Positions 1-11,380 of a DNA stretch of 64,000 bases are shown piece by piece (the stretch's first letter is position 1; the number at the start of each line of letters is the position of its first letter). A program made the position numbers and the translations under genes. Origin of the DNA: Carettochelys insculpta (lineage: Eukaryota; Chordata; Testudines; Carettochelyidae); the NCBI RefSeq assembly GCF_033958435.1, contig NC_134142.1, forward strand, positions 97,225,001-97,289,000, read 5' to 3'. The notes under the pieces were generated by a model. It was given only the letters and a program-made list of their open reading frames with translations, ran no database searches and was not told the DNA's origin.

Positions 1-729
1 TTTCCTGGGCCACTTCCTGCCTCCACCTTGATCGGTGTTTGGTCCCACTTGGAGTGTTTGGCCAGCTCTGGAAGGCGGGTTTCCTCTGGGTAAGTAGCAG
101 TGGGTGGGTCCGGCCAGTCAGGCATCTCCATATTGTTTGGGTAGTATACCTGGGGCAGGGCTGTGCGCTCCAGCAGGTCCAAGGCCTTGCCGTTTTGGGT
201 GGCAGGCAGGACTCCAGACCCATGCCGGTGTGGGCCCCCCGGGGTAGCTGGCCATGGGCAGGCTATCTGGCTCCGACAGGTCCTTGGGGCATGGGGTTTG
301 CTGCAAGCCTGAGGGCCCCAGTAGATCAGGAAAGTCTGGGCGCTTGGCTAATGGCAGGCTTGGCTGTGGCCCCCCAGGTTGGTCAGGGCAGCTGGCTGGT
401 GGCTCTTGTTGGCCTGGTGGTATGACCTGGGTTCCCAGGAGCCCAGTCAGAGGCCTCTGCCCTGTTCAGAGGCCATCCTTTTAATGAGCCTCGAGCCCCT
501 CCCCTAGTACTTCTGGCCCCAGGTGCTGCTCTCTGTGGGCGTGGCACAAATGTTCTGGGCTTGCCCGCGAAGGTCTCTGAGAGGCCTCCTCCACCTCTGA
601 GTCATGGGAAGGCCACTGCACCTCACTACAGGCCTTGTGATTTGATACCATGGTCATAAGCATAGCAGAAGAACTAAAATGTAAGTCATCTGAACCACAG
701 CCTCATGAAGTAGAAGGAGAGACTCCCAA
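1..729. other. GC-rich start of window, no gene recognised
   Basis: Bases 1-600 are GC-rich, G-heavy on this strand and low in codon-like structure. A 128-residue open frame (39-425, +) is composed mostly of G, L, W, V and A and looks like chance opening in GC-rich DNA. It may be part of a larger GC-rich interspersed repeat cut by the window edge. From about 600 to 729 the sequence becomes ordinary unique-looking DNA. Confidence 0.4.
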
Positions 730-1125
730 GGTGCGTCTACACAGCAAAGCTATTTTGAAATAATGGCTGATATTCCGAAATAACTTTGCAAGCATCTACG
801 TAAAACAATGGCTATTTCGAAATAGCAGATGGGTTATATCGAATTTGGTAAACCTCATTGTACGAGGAATGGTGCCTATTTCAAAAGAGATATTTTGAAA
901 TACTGCCTGTGTAGAAAAGGAATAGAGGTTATTTCAAAATAAGCCAGAGTGCGTTCAATGGCTCTATCATGAAATAGGCTCTGTCTGGATGCTCTATTTC
1001 AAAATAGCTGAGTGCTATTTTGAAATGTATTTTGTGTGTAGATGCACTATTTTAGAATAAACTATTACAGAAAATCTCTTCCAGAATAGCTTATTTTGAA
1101 ATAATGCTGCTGTGTAGGCATAGCC
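730..1125. mobile_element. Harbinger-type MITE, family A (TTTTGAAATA-rich)
   Basis: Terminal inverted repeats begin GGTGCGTCTACACAGC on the left and close with GCTGTGTAGGCATAGCC on the right. The interior is a run of TATTTTGAAAT, ATTTCAAAAT and TATTTCGAAAT words in both orientations. These look like CpG-decayed forms of TTTCGAAA. It is non-coding. The same interior recurs at 20,007-20,337 and as a fragment near 18,840-18,905. Flanks (CAA and ACA) do not give a clean 3-bp duplication, so exact ends are uncertain by a base or two. Confidence 0.75.
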
Positions 1126-1189
1126 ACATTTTCTTTAGTGAGCTTTGGGCTGGTAACCAGTAACGTGGGTGTAAACGTGGAAATAACCC

Positions 1190-1922
1190 CGGGGTGTCCA
1201 ACATGTGGCCCACAAGCCAGAATCTGGCCCGTGAAGCCTTTTTATCCAGACTGTGAAGCCTTTTCCTGTGGCAGCGGCAACATTTTAACCAAGCCAGTCA
1301 AAGTGAATGTGGGGTGCGGGGTATAGTCAAACTCGGGCAAGGTCTGGCAACCTGCAGCTCCGGAGCCTCATGTGGCTTTTCAAGGAGCCACTTGTGGCTC
1401 CCTGCCCTGTCACACTGAAATAATGGAACTAAATTTAATTGTTTTAATGCCTGGCAGGGTGGCGGGAGGGATCTCACCACTTGACCAATTAAATTTAGTT
1501 CAATTGTTTCAGCGCAGAACAGCAGAGAGCCACCCACGCTGTAGGTGGGGAAGTTAGCAGGGGAACTGGGGGGAAGGGCATCCAAGTCTGTCCCTGCCAG
1601 ACCTGTGCAGCCCTACTGACAAGGGGTGGAAGGGCACACGAAGAAGTGGGGGAAGTGGTGGCAGCTGAGGAGCAGCGTGCAGAGCTCGTCATCTGAGGTA
1701 GGTTAATCCTGGGGATTTGGGTGCAGGTTTCAGGCTGAGGTGGGTTAATCCTGGCAGTTTGGGACTGCGGCAAGTCAATCCTGGGGATGGGGCAGGTTTG
1801 GGGCTGAGAGGGGTTAAGCCTGGAGATTGGTGGGGTGGGTTTGGGACTATTTTGTGTTCAACCCCCAGAACATGTAAACAATTGTCATGTGGGCCCCAAT
1901 GCAAAAATGTTGGCCACCCCGG
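1190..1922. mobile_element. hAT-type non-autonomous element
   Basis: Left end CGGGGTGTCCAACATGTGG and right end TGTTGGCCACCCCGG are inverted copies of the CAGGGGTG-type hAT terminus. Flanks 1182-1189 (AATAACCC) and 1923-1930 (AATAACCT) match at 7 of 8 positions, the 8-bp target duplication expected for hAT. The interior has short internal repeats of the form TTGGGGCTGAGGTGGGTTAA (about 1,700-1,850). Two AATTAAATTTA blocks (about 1,430-1,500) are also present. No transposase coding is seen. Confidence 0.7.
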
Positions 1923-2492
1923 AATAACCTATGGTCAGGACTAGAAATACTCTGAGCAGAGAGGCTTTAGAAACAATCTTCTTAGCTGAGTTTCCCACCA
2001 GGAAAACCACACATTGGGGCTATCACCTCCTCTGGGACCCCTGACCATAACATTCTGAAAGAACTAGTCTGCCTGAGGTCACAGCTGCCATGAGTAAATG
2101 GGAGGATGGGTACATGTTGGTATACAGAGGCACTCCCACAAGCAAATGCTGACTCAGATCATTTTAAGTCACACTGGTTTTCCCATGCAGAATTGTTACA
2201 CTGAGACAATCTGGTAGAGTTCAGCTGTTCCTCCTGTCCTAATCCCCACTTTCTCCCTCACCTAATCCTGAAGGGAAAACTCTACAGAGCACCAGGGAGA
2301 GCTGCTGGGAAAGTGGAGGCAGAGAACAACCCTCTAGCGCTACCAACTTGTACCCCACTCCTAGCTAAAAGACACAACTTCAGGTTCTCATCTGTTCGCA
2401 TAAAGAAAAGGGAATCATTTGGTTCGTAACTTTGCTGGGTGTAGATGTAAAAGCTGCAGACACACTGAGGTTTAGCTGGCTTCATACATGTT
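1923..2492. other. no gene or repeat recognised
   Basis: Ordinary mixed-composition sequence with stops in all frames and no terminal repeats that I can pair. Confidence 0.5.
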
Positions 2493-2872
2493 GGCTATGG
2501 TTAGGCTGACCAGAACTGCTGGCAGTAGTATGCAAATGGGAGGTCCCAAAATGCAAATAGATGCTAATTTGCATATTCACTCACAGGCAGAGGCTGCTGC
2601 AGGCAGAAGAAAATCTGTGTAAATGTGGTTCTGCTGGCAACACTACCCCCACCCCACTTTGTCGGCAGCCTGTCATGCCTGATTTTTTCCAGGAATAAGA
2701 GGCTGCTGACAACGGGGGACGGTTCACCACCAGAACCACATTTACACTGCTTTTTTTCTGCCGGCAGCAGCCTCTGCCAGTGAGCAAACATGCAAATGAA
2801 TGTCCATTTGCATTTTCGAGACCTCACATTTGCACATTGCTGCTGGCAGGTCTGGTCAGTGTAACTGTAGCC
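2493..2872. mobile_element. MITE, family B (ATGCAAAT-rich palindrome)
   Basis: A long imperfect palindrome. The left end GGCTATGGTTAGGCTGACCA pairs with the right end TGGTCAGTGTAACTGTAGCC. Inside, CAGAGGCTGCTGCAGGCAG (about 2,585) pairs with CTGCCGGCAGCAGCCTCTG (about 2,759), and the AATGTGGTTCTGCTGG word pairs with its complement near 2,730. ATGCAAATG/CATTTGCAT words sit near both ends. Non-coding; the apparent minus-strand ORFs are readings of the palindrome. No clean target duplication (GTT/ATT). Confidence 0.7.
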
Positions 2873-3328
2873 ATTAAAAAAACAAGGAATTCCAGAGTTT
2901 CCATTGTTACCTCAGCGCTCAGCTACTGCAATGACAAGAGCCATGTGATCACCTAGCTAAAGACAGATTCAGAGAAACAGCGCCAAAAATCTGTGTTTAA
3001 CATTTTCAAAAGAAAAAATTATTTAGATGTGATTACAGTAGGTAGCAGATGCTCTAGTCCGCTGTGACAAGCGCTACGCTTATCAAGCCATAGTGTTTTA
3101 TAAGTGGAACCCCCAATTAGCTGCCTTTAAGCTTCTAGGAATTTCAAAAGATATAGACAAGCTACATGAATAAAAATATTTACCATAGATACCTTAAAGC
3201 TGCAACAGTATTTCCAACTTGCCTAAGAAGGAACAATTTTCCTCCTCAGTGGCTATAAACTCCCTTTGAAGCTGATATACCAGAGCATAAATTCCAAAAC
3301 TGCTTTGGCTTATTTCATATCAACAGTG

Positions 3329-3366
<38 letters not shown>

Positions 3367-4530
3367 ACTTTTCCAAGGGGATTTGTTTCACAAGAATTGA
3401 AAGCTTTGCAAGTTCCAGAGACTCATGAACAGAGAAGCCAGCAATTGTGTCACATCTGACATCAGAAAATGTTTAGCACCTGATAACACAAAGCTTCTTA
3501 ATACAGAAATCCTTCTCCCCCGCTGCTTCTGCCCCCCTCCAGATATAGCCTTTGTGTAAGAAATCCACTCTGAGTTAAATTGATAAAGAATTGGAATTTC
3601 AAAGTTAAAACTCCTGCTCATAAATTCAGACTAAACTGTTTTCTCCTGGTTTATTGTATTTGATCAAATTGTCTTTTAAACTATACAACGAAATCTGCAC
3701 CAACGGTGCCTTCTTACCAGCACCTTCCCCATCTACAATGACCTTTTTAAATTACCCTCTAAGGATTTTTTTTAAACCTTTAGTTAAAGAACATTTCTGT
3801 TGGGGAGCACATTTTTGTTCATACCCTGGACTGTTTAATGCAAGTTTCACTGTACTTTGATTATATTGAAAGACCTCATCATATAAAAACATTGTAAAGT
3901 TTGTATGGACCTATGAAAAAGTTACCGCTGCTTACACAGCTATTTACCGTTAAAAAAAATCCAGTGAATGTATTCGACATCCCATTCCCTTTCACACATA
4001 TTTATATCACTAACAAATGGCCAAATTACATTTTGGAGACACACATATGAAGTAATAAAATCATTTTGGCCAGGATTCTGCCTGGAGTCAATATTTCTGA
4101 AGAAATTATAAATGGCAAAACTCCAAAAGACCTTTCAAAGTATTTACCTGAGCTATGTGTTTTATGCACACAGATCAATTTACATGACCCACTCCAAAAG
4201 AGCTACATGGGTAAATTTTGTACATCAAGTTAAAAGCCTATGAGAAAATGTTTCAGTTGATTCCTTGCAGATCTAATGGCACTTTGTGCAAAGTATAACA
4301 AAGATACTCTAGCATAAGACAGCAATACTAAATGTATTTCTGCTCCTTTGCTGAGCATTAGAAGAATTTGAGGCTTACAAGGTCAATTTTCCTTTTGAAG
4401 ATGCAATCTGTATTATTGAATCAGTCCTTTTCTTGATGTAATTTGCTCATTTACAAAATGTTCACACATTCCTTCAATAGGGATGACAACAGAGAGCACA
4501 CAGGCAGGCCCTTTCTTGAGGAAACCTCCT
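2873..4530. other. AT-rich unique-looking sequence with one microsatellite
   Basis: Apart from the (TC)n tract at 3,330-3,361, no repeat ends, RNA gene or coding exon is evident. The composition is AT-rich and typical of intergenic sequence. Confidence 0.5.
3330..3361. repeat. (CT)n microsatellite
   Basis: About 15 uninterrupted CT/TC dinucleotides. It is long enough to be polymorphic in a population. Confidence 0.95.
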
Positions 4531-4941
4531 GGTTGCACCTTCACTAGCAGGTTCTTTTGGAAAATCTGGCCCTTCTTCTAAAGAACATGCAAAGCCATCT
4601 ACACACAAACTGCTCTTTCGAGCTGAAATGAGAAGAACACAGCTCTTCTTCCGGAAGCCCTCTTCCGCTCCTGGATCAGGAAGAGCACCTTCTCTTGAAA
4701 ACAAGCATGTGTAGATGCTCTGCAGGCCCCTTTTTTTGAAAGAACAGTCCTCATTATGCCTGATTTTTCGATCCCTGGCCTGTTCTTTTGAAAGAGCAGG
4801 GGCTGTGTGGATGCAAAAGAGCAGATCACTCTTCTGATCTGCTTTTTTTGTATGTAGACACGCTCTTTTGAAAGAAGTTCTTTCGGAAGAGCTCTTCGAG
4901 AAGGACTTCTTTCGAAAGATCGCTGTAGTGTAGACATAGCC
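4531..4941. mobile_element. Harbinger-type MITE, family C (CTTTCGAAAG-rich)
   Basis: The left end GGTTGCACCTTCACTAGCAG and the right end CGCTGTAGTGTAGACATAGCC match, in reverse, the two ends of the copy at 21,193-21,762. The interior is rich in TCTTTCGAAAGA, TTCTTTTGGAAA and CTCTTTTGAAAG words and forms a long imperfect hairpin. The 160-residue minus-strand open frame across it is a by-product of the repeat. It retains several TTTCGAAAG CpG sites. No matching 3-bp flanks (CCT/CAT), so one edge may be eroded. Confidence 0.75.
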
Positions 4942-4997
4942 CATTAAATGTGCCATTGCTCTATTTAAGCCCCTGCTGGCCCTGCTCAGAACTCACA

Positions 4998-5453
4998 GGC
5001 AGTTTCTACACAGGCCACTTTCTCCGAAAGTGGCATGGTAATACATGGCCCGAAATATGCTAATGAGGTGCAAATGCAAATTCCCCACACCTCATTAGCC
5101 TACGGTCACGTGATTTGGAGTCCGGAAGACCGTTCTTCTGGACTCCAAAACGCCATGTAGAAGCATGGCCCCAGGGGAGCTTCTGGAAGGAAGTCCTTCT
5201 TCCAGACACCCCTTCTTCCTGAAAATTTTTGGGAAGAAGGGGCCTCCGGAAGAAGGACTTTCTTCCGGACGATGCCCAGGGGCCACACTTCTAAACGGTG
5301 TTTTGGAGTCCGGAAGAATGGTCTTCCAGACTCCAAATCACGTGACCGTATGCTAATGAGACGTAGAGAATTTGCATGTGTGCCTCATTAGCATATTTCA
5401 GGCCGTGTATTACCATGCCACTTTTGGAGAAAGTGGCCTGTGTAGAAACGGCC
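4998..5453. mobile_element. Harbinger-type MITE, family D
   Basis: Ends are GGCAGTTTCTACACAGGCC and GGCCTGTGTAGAAACGGCC, near-perfect inverted repeats. Flanking ACA at 4,995-4,997 and 5,454-5,456 is an exact 3-bp target duplication. The interior is a long hairpin with arms containing GGAGTCCGGAAGA words, plus ATGCTAATGAGG near the ends. A second copy is at 19,558-19,995. Non-coding; three overlapping ORFs of about 65-75 residues are hairpin readings. Confidence 0.88.
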
Positions 5454-5456
5454 ACA

Positions 5457-6540
5457 GAGATCTAACAGTTTAACCTTTTTTCCTCCTCCTCAGTCACTAT
5501 AGCTGGGGAACTCGTAGTCTAAGACTTTTACATTGTGTGGTAAGGGGGCCTGGCCAAACTCTTTGATGGTGTGTATCTACCCCACACTGGCACTGGAGAG
5601 GTTAACTGTACATTACAGGTTGAGAATGCCCCATCCTTCCATCCCTGCTGGGCATGCTCAGCCTGGAGATAGGGTATAAAGGGAAGCAGCCCATCTCATT
5701 TGGGCTGATCACTGAAGAGAATGGATGCATAATGTGAGTGACTTCTGTGGAACTGCCAAGGCCCCTGTTCACTGAGATCAGACATGCCAAGCCCCAGGCA
5801 GGTACTGGAAAGCCTGCAAAGACCTAGGAAAGGAGTGAGCTGTCGTGGCCATCACTGGAGAAATGGTAGGAAGTAGCCCAGAAGAAATAGATATCACTCT
5901 GGTCATGGGACCAGGAGACCCATCAGCATGTTTTAGTGGGAGCCCACCCTCTCCTCCTCCACCCCCCTGACCCAGCTGGGGGATTTGGTGGAGTGGGTGG
6001 GCCTAAGTCTCCCTATGCCCTGCTGCCAGCCCTTACCATTGTGGTAGCTTCTCCCCACCTTAGACCTAGAGGCCTGCTATTGTCTACCACTCACTTGAGT
6101 CAGAATCCTGGGTTATTGAGACGCTGAGTTTGGCCCTCTCTGTGGGCCTGAGCAACCCAGAGTATTGATTTTCTGCTCTACCCTGCTTAAGTGCCTGAGA
6201 CTTGGGCAGGAGGAGGGGAGCACAGTCTACTCCAACTACTAGGTCACACTGCCCTAAAAACAAGAGTAGCCTAAAGGATTCTGACCACAAGCTCACTTTT
6301 TCCTGTTCTGTGGGATAGTCCATCAGAGACACTCAAGTGATTGAGACATAAGCTGCCTGCTGCCCATACACAAGCAGGCACTCCTTGACCTAACTGCCTC
6401 CTGATGCCATCCTTTTGTGCTGTTGCTCTGCAAAACAAAGCTAGCTCAAAAAAGTCTGAAGGCCCAGAGGCAGGAGAGTGCTTTAACCCACAAAATGCCC
6501 TTAAAGACTTGCTGAGGTGGAGCATGGCATGGTATCTGAA
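5457..6540. other. no gene recognised
   Basis: Mixed-composition DNA. A CT-rich stretch near 5,940-6,000 and short open frames on both strands show no exon-like features or known protein families. Confidence 0.45.
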
Positions 6541-6777
6541 GCTATGCTTACACTACAGATTATTGTGATAGAAATGCTGTCACTCAGGTATGTGAATAAG
6601 CCACACCCCTGAGCTATGTAAGCTGCACTATCCTAAGCGCCAGAGCAGACAGTGCTCTATTAGTGAGAGAGCTTTTCATGCTACTACTTCTCACAAAAGC
6701 AGAGTTTATTAAGACAAAACAGAAGAGCGCTCTCCATTTGGCTTAGAGCAGCACTACTGATTTCGTGTGGACATAGC
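6541..6777. mobile_element. short TIR MITE (GCTATG ends)
   Basis: The left end GCTATGCTTACACTACAG and the right end GTGTGGACATAGC are inverted relatives. The inner words CACTCAGGTATGTGAATAAG and CCACACCCCTGAGCTATGTAAG form a second inverted pair. Related sequence is at 25,740-26,337 and about 58,828-58,932. Non-coding. Confidence 0.55.
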
Positions 6778-7165
6778 AGAAAGCTTTCTATAAAGACATT
6801 TATCTTGAATACTTATATATCTGTGACCATAAAGGCACAAAAAGTCAAACCCATTCACCATAACAGTGCAGTTCAATGCAGACAGTATGGTGCACAACAA
6901 TCAGGGACAGTAATAATGCAACCAGGTTTCCATGTGGGTAGCTTTTCTGTGTAGCTACCTACATGTACTTCTACATATGAAACAGTTAGCTTTTCCTGAA
7001 GTAAAGTTAATAGCTAGCTACTAGGGTTAAATTAAGCAATTTGCCCTGAATTAAAGGCAGTGAATAGCTACTAAGATCAGGACAGGTTATACAACCATAA
7101 AATACTTAGGTTCTGCAAGTAAAATTTCCTCTTCCCCTGCTTTCACACTTGTTCATTTATACAAG
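6778..7165. other. no gene or repeat recognised
   Basis: AT-rich sequence between a MITE and a Penelope-like element. It contains many TAGCTACT/AGTAGCTA words but no clear boundaries. Confidence 0.45.
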
Positions 7166-7925
7166 TATCAGAGGGGTAGCCAAGTTAGTCTGTATCTTCA
7201 AAAACAACAAGAAGTCCTGTGGCACCTTAGAGATTAACAGATATTTTGGAACATAAGCTTTCATAGGCAAAGACCCGCTTCCTGAGATGCATGAGTGGGG
7301 GGTTCCAGAAGCAGGTTTAAATGGGGAGTCTCAGTCAAGGGGAGGGCCAGAGTTGACAAGATCTGTTCCGTCACAGAGGATGTGGCCCATTATCAGCAGT
7401 TAATATGAAGTTGTGAACATCAAGAGAGGAGAAATTAAGTCAGTTCAGCTGTGGCCCATTATCAGTTGCTAATGTGGAGGTGTGAACATCAAGAGCGGAG
7501 AAACTGCTTTTGTAATTGGCCAACCACTCTCAGTCTCTGTTCAGTCCTTGGTTGATGGTGTCAAACTTGCAAATGAATTGCAGCCCTGCAGTTTCTCACT
7601 GGGTTGTTAATGAAGTTTTTTTGTTGTGGGACTGCTTCTTTTAAATCTGTTACTGAGCATCCAGGCAGACTGAAGTGTTCTCCTACAGGTTTTTGTATGT
7701 TACCATTCCTGATGTCTGATTTGTGTCCATTTATGTAGAGACTGTCCAGTTTGACCAATGTAATTTGCAGTGGGGCATTGCTGGCACATGATGGCATATA
7801 TACGATGGAAATATCCCACTGCAATTTACACTGGACAAACTGGACAGGCTCTACCTAAAAGAATAAACTTAATAAGGAAACTCCAGAGAGAAACTGCACA
7901 GCCCTGCTACCACCAGCTTCAACCC
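7166..7925 (-). mobile_element. Penelope-like element, 5' truncated with 5' inversion
   Basis: On the minus strand this is the 3' part of a PLE. Its terminal tail lies at 7,166-7,200 (plus-strand reading GGGGTAGCCAAGTTAGTCTG). A body word GTCCTGTGGCACCTTAGAG follows at about 7,212 and is shared with copies at 21,256, 37,672, 39,746 and 48,305. A decayed GIY-YIG coding segment lies at 7,561-7,812. At about 7,813 the orientation flips: 7,813-7,900 (+) again reads GIY-YIG-type sequence (YTGQTGQ, RIN, LQRETA). The element therefore carries an inverted piece of its own coding region at its 5' side. Such inverted partial copies are a known habit of PLEs. The right edge is approximate. Confidence 0.72.
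7561..7812 (-). pseudogene. PLE C-terminal GIY-YIG endonuclease remnant
   Basis: PLE proteins join a reverse transcriptase to a C-terminal GIY-YIG nuclease that nicks target DNA. This fragment encodes the nuclease end only: residues reading NGHKSDIRNGNIQKPVGEHF, then SVTDLKEAV and QQKNF, a pattern I recognise from vertebrate PLEs. Just upstream the expected YIGQTGR-like motif is broken: the minus frame reads ITLVKLDSLY, where an insertion or deletion has destroyed the GQTG part. No reverse transcriptase is present, so the fragment is dead. The neighbouring plus-strand copy at 7,813 retains YTGQTGQ. The tail-side untranslated region (7,166-7,560) continues directly from it. Confidence 0.7.
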
Positions 7926-8532
7926 CCACAGACAGATGCTGGTCCTGGCACCAACCCCAGCCATGCTGCCACTGTGTCCAGCGTAGGGCTCTCAGGTCCA
8001 GGGACATCTATGACCCTGGACGTTGCAGACAAGAGAATCCCTGTTCTTACAGGTACAACCTGTATAAGGCAAGCACTCCAGGAAGGGAAGTGTGTAAGTT
8101 TTCATGTGTCTGTCACACACAGTCACATGTGCAAGCTTGAGTGTGCTGTTAATTTACTGTCCTGGCGGGACACTCCCATATGTTGAGTACGTTTAAAAGG
8201 AAAACAGGCTGTAGAATGGCAAATGATACTGCCCACTTTAAATCACCAGTGCAACAAGTTGTTCTATAAAAGTGCCAAAGCACAAATGGAAAAAGGTACT
8301 TTTTTGGACCTATCCCTTAGCCAGTACGAGTAGGTTCTACCTTCATTCCTTTCTGTCCTTTGCCCCTATATTCTCAGCATAGCAGCTCCCTGCTCTTGGG
8401 ACCCATTGAGGCATTGCTGTTCCTGGAAAGCTCTAGATCCCATGTATTTCTCACAGATTCCTAAGGGAAATACAGCCTTAAACAGGAAATTGGGACAATT
8501 AGCCTTTACCCACAGAAACGCTTCATCTCTAC
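7926..8532. other. no gene recognised
   Basis: The open frame at 7,770-8,186 (+) starts in the inverted PLE piece and runs on into unrelated sequence. No domain is recognisable past the PLE part. The rest is unique-looking. Confidence 0.45.
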
Positions 8533-8972
8533 AGTCACGTTTACACTGTCCGACCCTTTTGAAAGGGGAATGCAAACGTGGCCAATTGAAAATGCAAATG
8601 AGGTGCTGATTTACATGTTCAGTGTTCAATTTGCATAATGACAGCCACTTTCCATTCTGAACATACTGGTTTTGAAAGCCAAAACAGCCGTGTAGATGAG
8701 GTTCCTTTGAAAGGAAGCCTCTCTTTTAAAAGCAACCTCCTTCCTCAAAAACGTTAAGAAGACTGGAACTTTTGAAAAGGAGGGGGCTGCCTTTCAAAGG
8801 TACCCCAGCTACATGGCTGTTTTGCATTTCGAAAGCAGCTCTTCCAGAAGGGTGCTTGGTTATTATTATGCAAATGAGGTGCTGAATATGCAAATCATCA
8901 CCTTGTTTGTATTTTCGATCTATTGCGCTTGCATGCCCCTTTCAGAAGGGATGGGCCAGTGTAGCTGTAACC
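8533..8972. mobile_element. MITE, family E (ATGCAAATGAGGTGCTGA)
   Basis: The left end AGTCACGTTTACACTGTCCG and the right end GGCCAGTGTAGCTGTAACC are inverted relatives. Subterminal CCCTTTTGAAAGGGGAATGC pairs with GCATGCCCCTTTCAGAAGGG. The word ATGCAAATGAGGTGCTGA occurs at both sides in opposite sense. Non-coding hairpin. Flanks TAC and TAT are a possible eroded 3-bp duplication. Confidence 0.7.
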
Positions 8973-11380
8973 TATATGTCTCTAAGGTTTCTGCAGTCTG
9001 TGTGAGCAGAGCATCTCATGCCCACTTCCTCTCAGGTGTGTTGGGATAGAGCACCTTCCTTGTGCACATAGAAAGTACAGTTACCAAGGGAGTTGCACCA
9101 ACCAGGCCATCAGCCATGACAGGGCAAGAGATGGAAATAACCCTGTGTCTCTGGGAGCTGGGCCTAAAACACACATTTTGAGAGAAAATGAGGAAGTCTC
9201 CTGAAAGATCCAGGCCCTCAGGGATTCCACTATGCGAAAGATGATCGGGAGCTTGTAACATCAATGAAGTTAACATGGAGTTTTCCTTGGTTGGGCAAGA
9301 CACAGCATGTCCCCTCCTTTTCCACCAGAACATCTGGGCTCCTCTTCCTCTTCTTTATTCTAATAAATGATGCCCCACCAGGTGGCCAACAAATAATAAT
9401 TTATTACAATATAAACCAAAATATTGTATTTAACTTATATTTCTGCTTCAGTATTTCCAGGACTTTAATGTATAGTAACACAATTTATTTGTACAGACTT
9501 TGCTAGCCTGCCTGCCTATGCATCAGAGCAACAGAGAGTAACAGAGGAGTAGAAAATAATAATAAAAAGAAGTCAAAAATTGAAAGTAAAAAGAGAAAAC
9601 ATACAAATGAGGCAATATACATTTAATTATGTGCATTGTGTTATTTGCATAAAATGTCCATATTGCTGGGCATTTGGAATCTCAATACCTTTACAAAAAT
9701 GGTTAAATACTGTTAAGAAGTGAAAATTCATAAAGAAATACTAAAAGAAATCTTGCTTAAATTTCCATAGGAAACGGGAACAACAACTCAGTGGAAGCTA
9801 TTAAAATCAGATGCAGTCATATTCCTGCATAACCCCCACTAGAATTTATTGCATATTTTCACACAGCAGCAACACAGGCCAGACACTATTTTTACTTATT
9901 TCAGGAAATTCACCTAACTTTTTGGAACTTGGACTCTCTCCTCAACCCAAAGGAACTTGTTTTATGTATCTCAGTTGCCTTAGGACATACGCATGAACTT
10001 TGATCTCCATGCAAGCTGAACTGTTTCATGTCATGTACGACAGAGACCATTTTTCTATTCCTTGATTGAAATTAGAGTTTAGGGAGTACAAGTAATGTAG
10101 GACTAAACCCATATTTTATTTCCCTGCTGTTACAACTCAACTTACGTTCCACTGAACACTAAAAAAAGAACAAAATGGCAAAACACTCACAAAAGCATCT
10201 GCATTATTATTGTGCTTTTATAGACCTTTCATAAATTAAAATGAAGACTACAAACATAACCACATGTCCTTAGGGCTTTAGGATGATTGCCAGCCAAAAT
10301 GCAAATCTAAAAAACAATGAAGATAAAAGTACTGCAAACAATAACTACACAAGATAATAAGATCTGGCTGTTACTGAAATAAATGTAATGAATAGCCTGA
10401 AAATCTAAAGGCTTTTTATGCAGGAAGTTAGTATGAGAATACAGTAAAACAAAGTCTGGCTGAAGCTTTAGATGTTTTCAGGGGGCTGCAATCTATTAGT
10501 TAATCATGGGTTCCATCAGAAAGTTCCCTTTTTTAGCGCAGCACTATATTGCAGATCTGGATTACAGTACACTGGGTAGGTAGTACCAAATCTTATAATT
10601 TGTCTTGGGGTCCCCAGTAAAGATAGTATCAGCTATTAAACACTTTCTTTTAGCCTCATGATCATGAAGTTTTATTGCAAGACCACTTCACAACTCATAC
10701 GAGACAATTGCGCCTGTTGGTGCTTCTCGATTGAGCCTCAAGCCACAGAGATCAATGCACTGAAGATTACAAATCCTTGGTGACCTTTTGCAGAGCTAAC
10801 ATTTTTCTCTCTTCCATTCATAAAGCCTAATTCTGGCTTCATCTATAAAAGGACCTATCAGCTCCAAATGGCATTGCAGCCAAGTATCTGAGGACTGAAT
10901 TAGACCAGTAGGGTTTCATTCAATCTGGCTTCTGAATTTGAACTTTATAGAAAATTAGAAGCTACCATGGTAGCATTTTATTATTTATAGAACATTGGAA
11001 GACAAGTGTAGACACTAGCAAAACAGCATATTTTGTGTTTGATTATCTAGCACACTGAGGCCCTGATCCTGCAAAGCTTGACACCTGTGCATAACTTTAT
11101 ACTGGGTGAATGGTTTCATTTAATATTAATGGAACATCACACAGTTTGTAAAGTTACTGTGGAAATATTTGGATCTATGCCATTCTTGCAATGGCCTTAA
11201 AATGAGTACAACTGTAATTTGTGCCCACTTTAAGTCCCTTTTATTGGCCTTACTTAAATGAGAATGTGGTCCACTAGAGCTACATTTTTCATAATCTATT
11301 TCTGATTATTACAAAACAAACAATTCCATACTCTGCAATTTACACACTATATATTTGAGAGTTTATACATCCGTGTAGGT
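8973..11380. other. unique-looking AT-rich sequence; one possible ancient repeat
   Basis: There is no coding exon or RNA gene in this stretch. Near 11,055-11,110 the words GAGGCCCTGATCCTGCAAAG and GTGCATAACTTTATAC resemble an old palindromic repeat that I recall from bird and turtle genomes; it is too eroded to bound. Confidence 0.4.

Noticed and set aside
4474..4956. 160-residue minus frame rich in K, S and R
   Set aside because: It reads through a hairpin MITE; the same text recurs at 21.2-21.8 kb in another frame.
7166..7560. GGGGTAGCCAAGTTAGTCTG-type segment as the head of a tRNA-derived SINE
   Set aside because: No convincing B box, the text continues into a GIY-YIG coding remnant, and related copies have PLE-type inverted layout. 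It is better read as the antisense PLE 3' tail.
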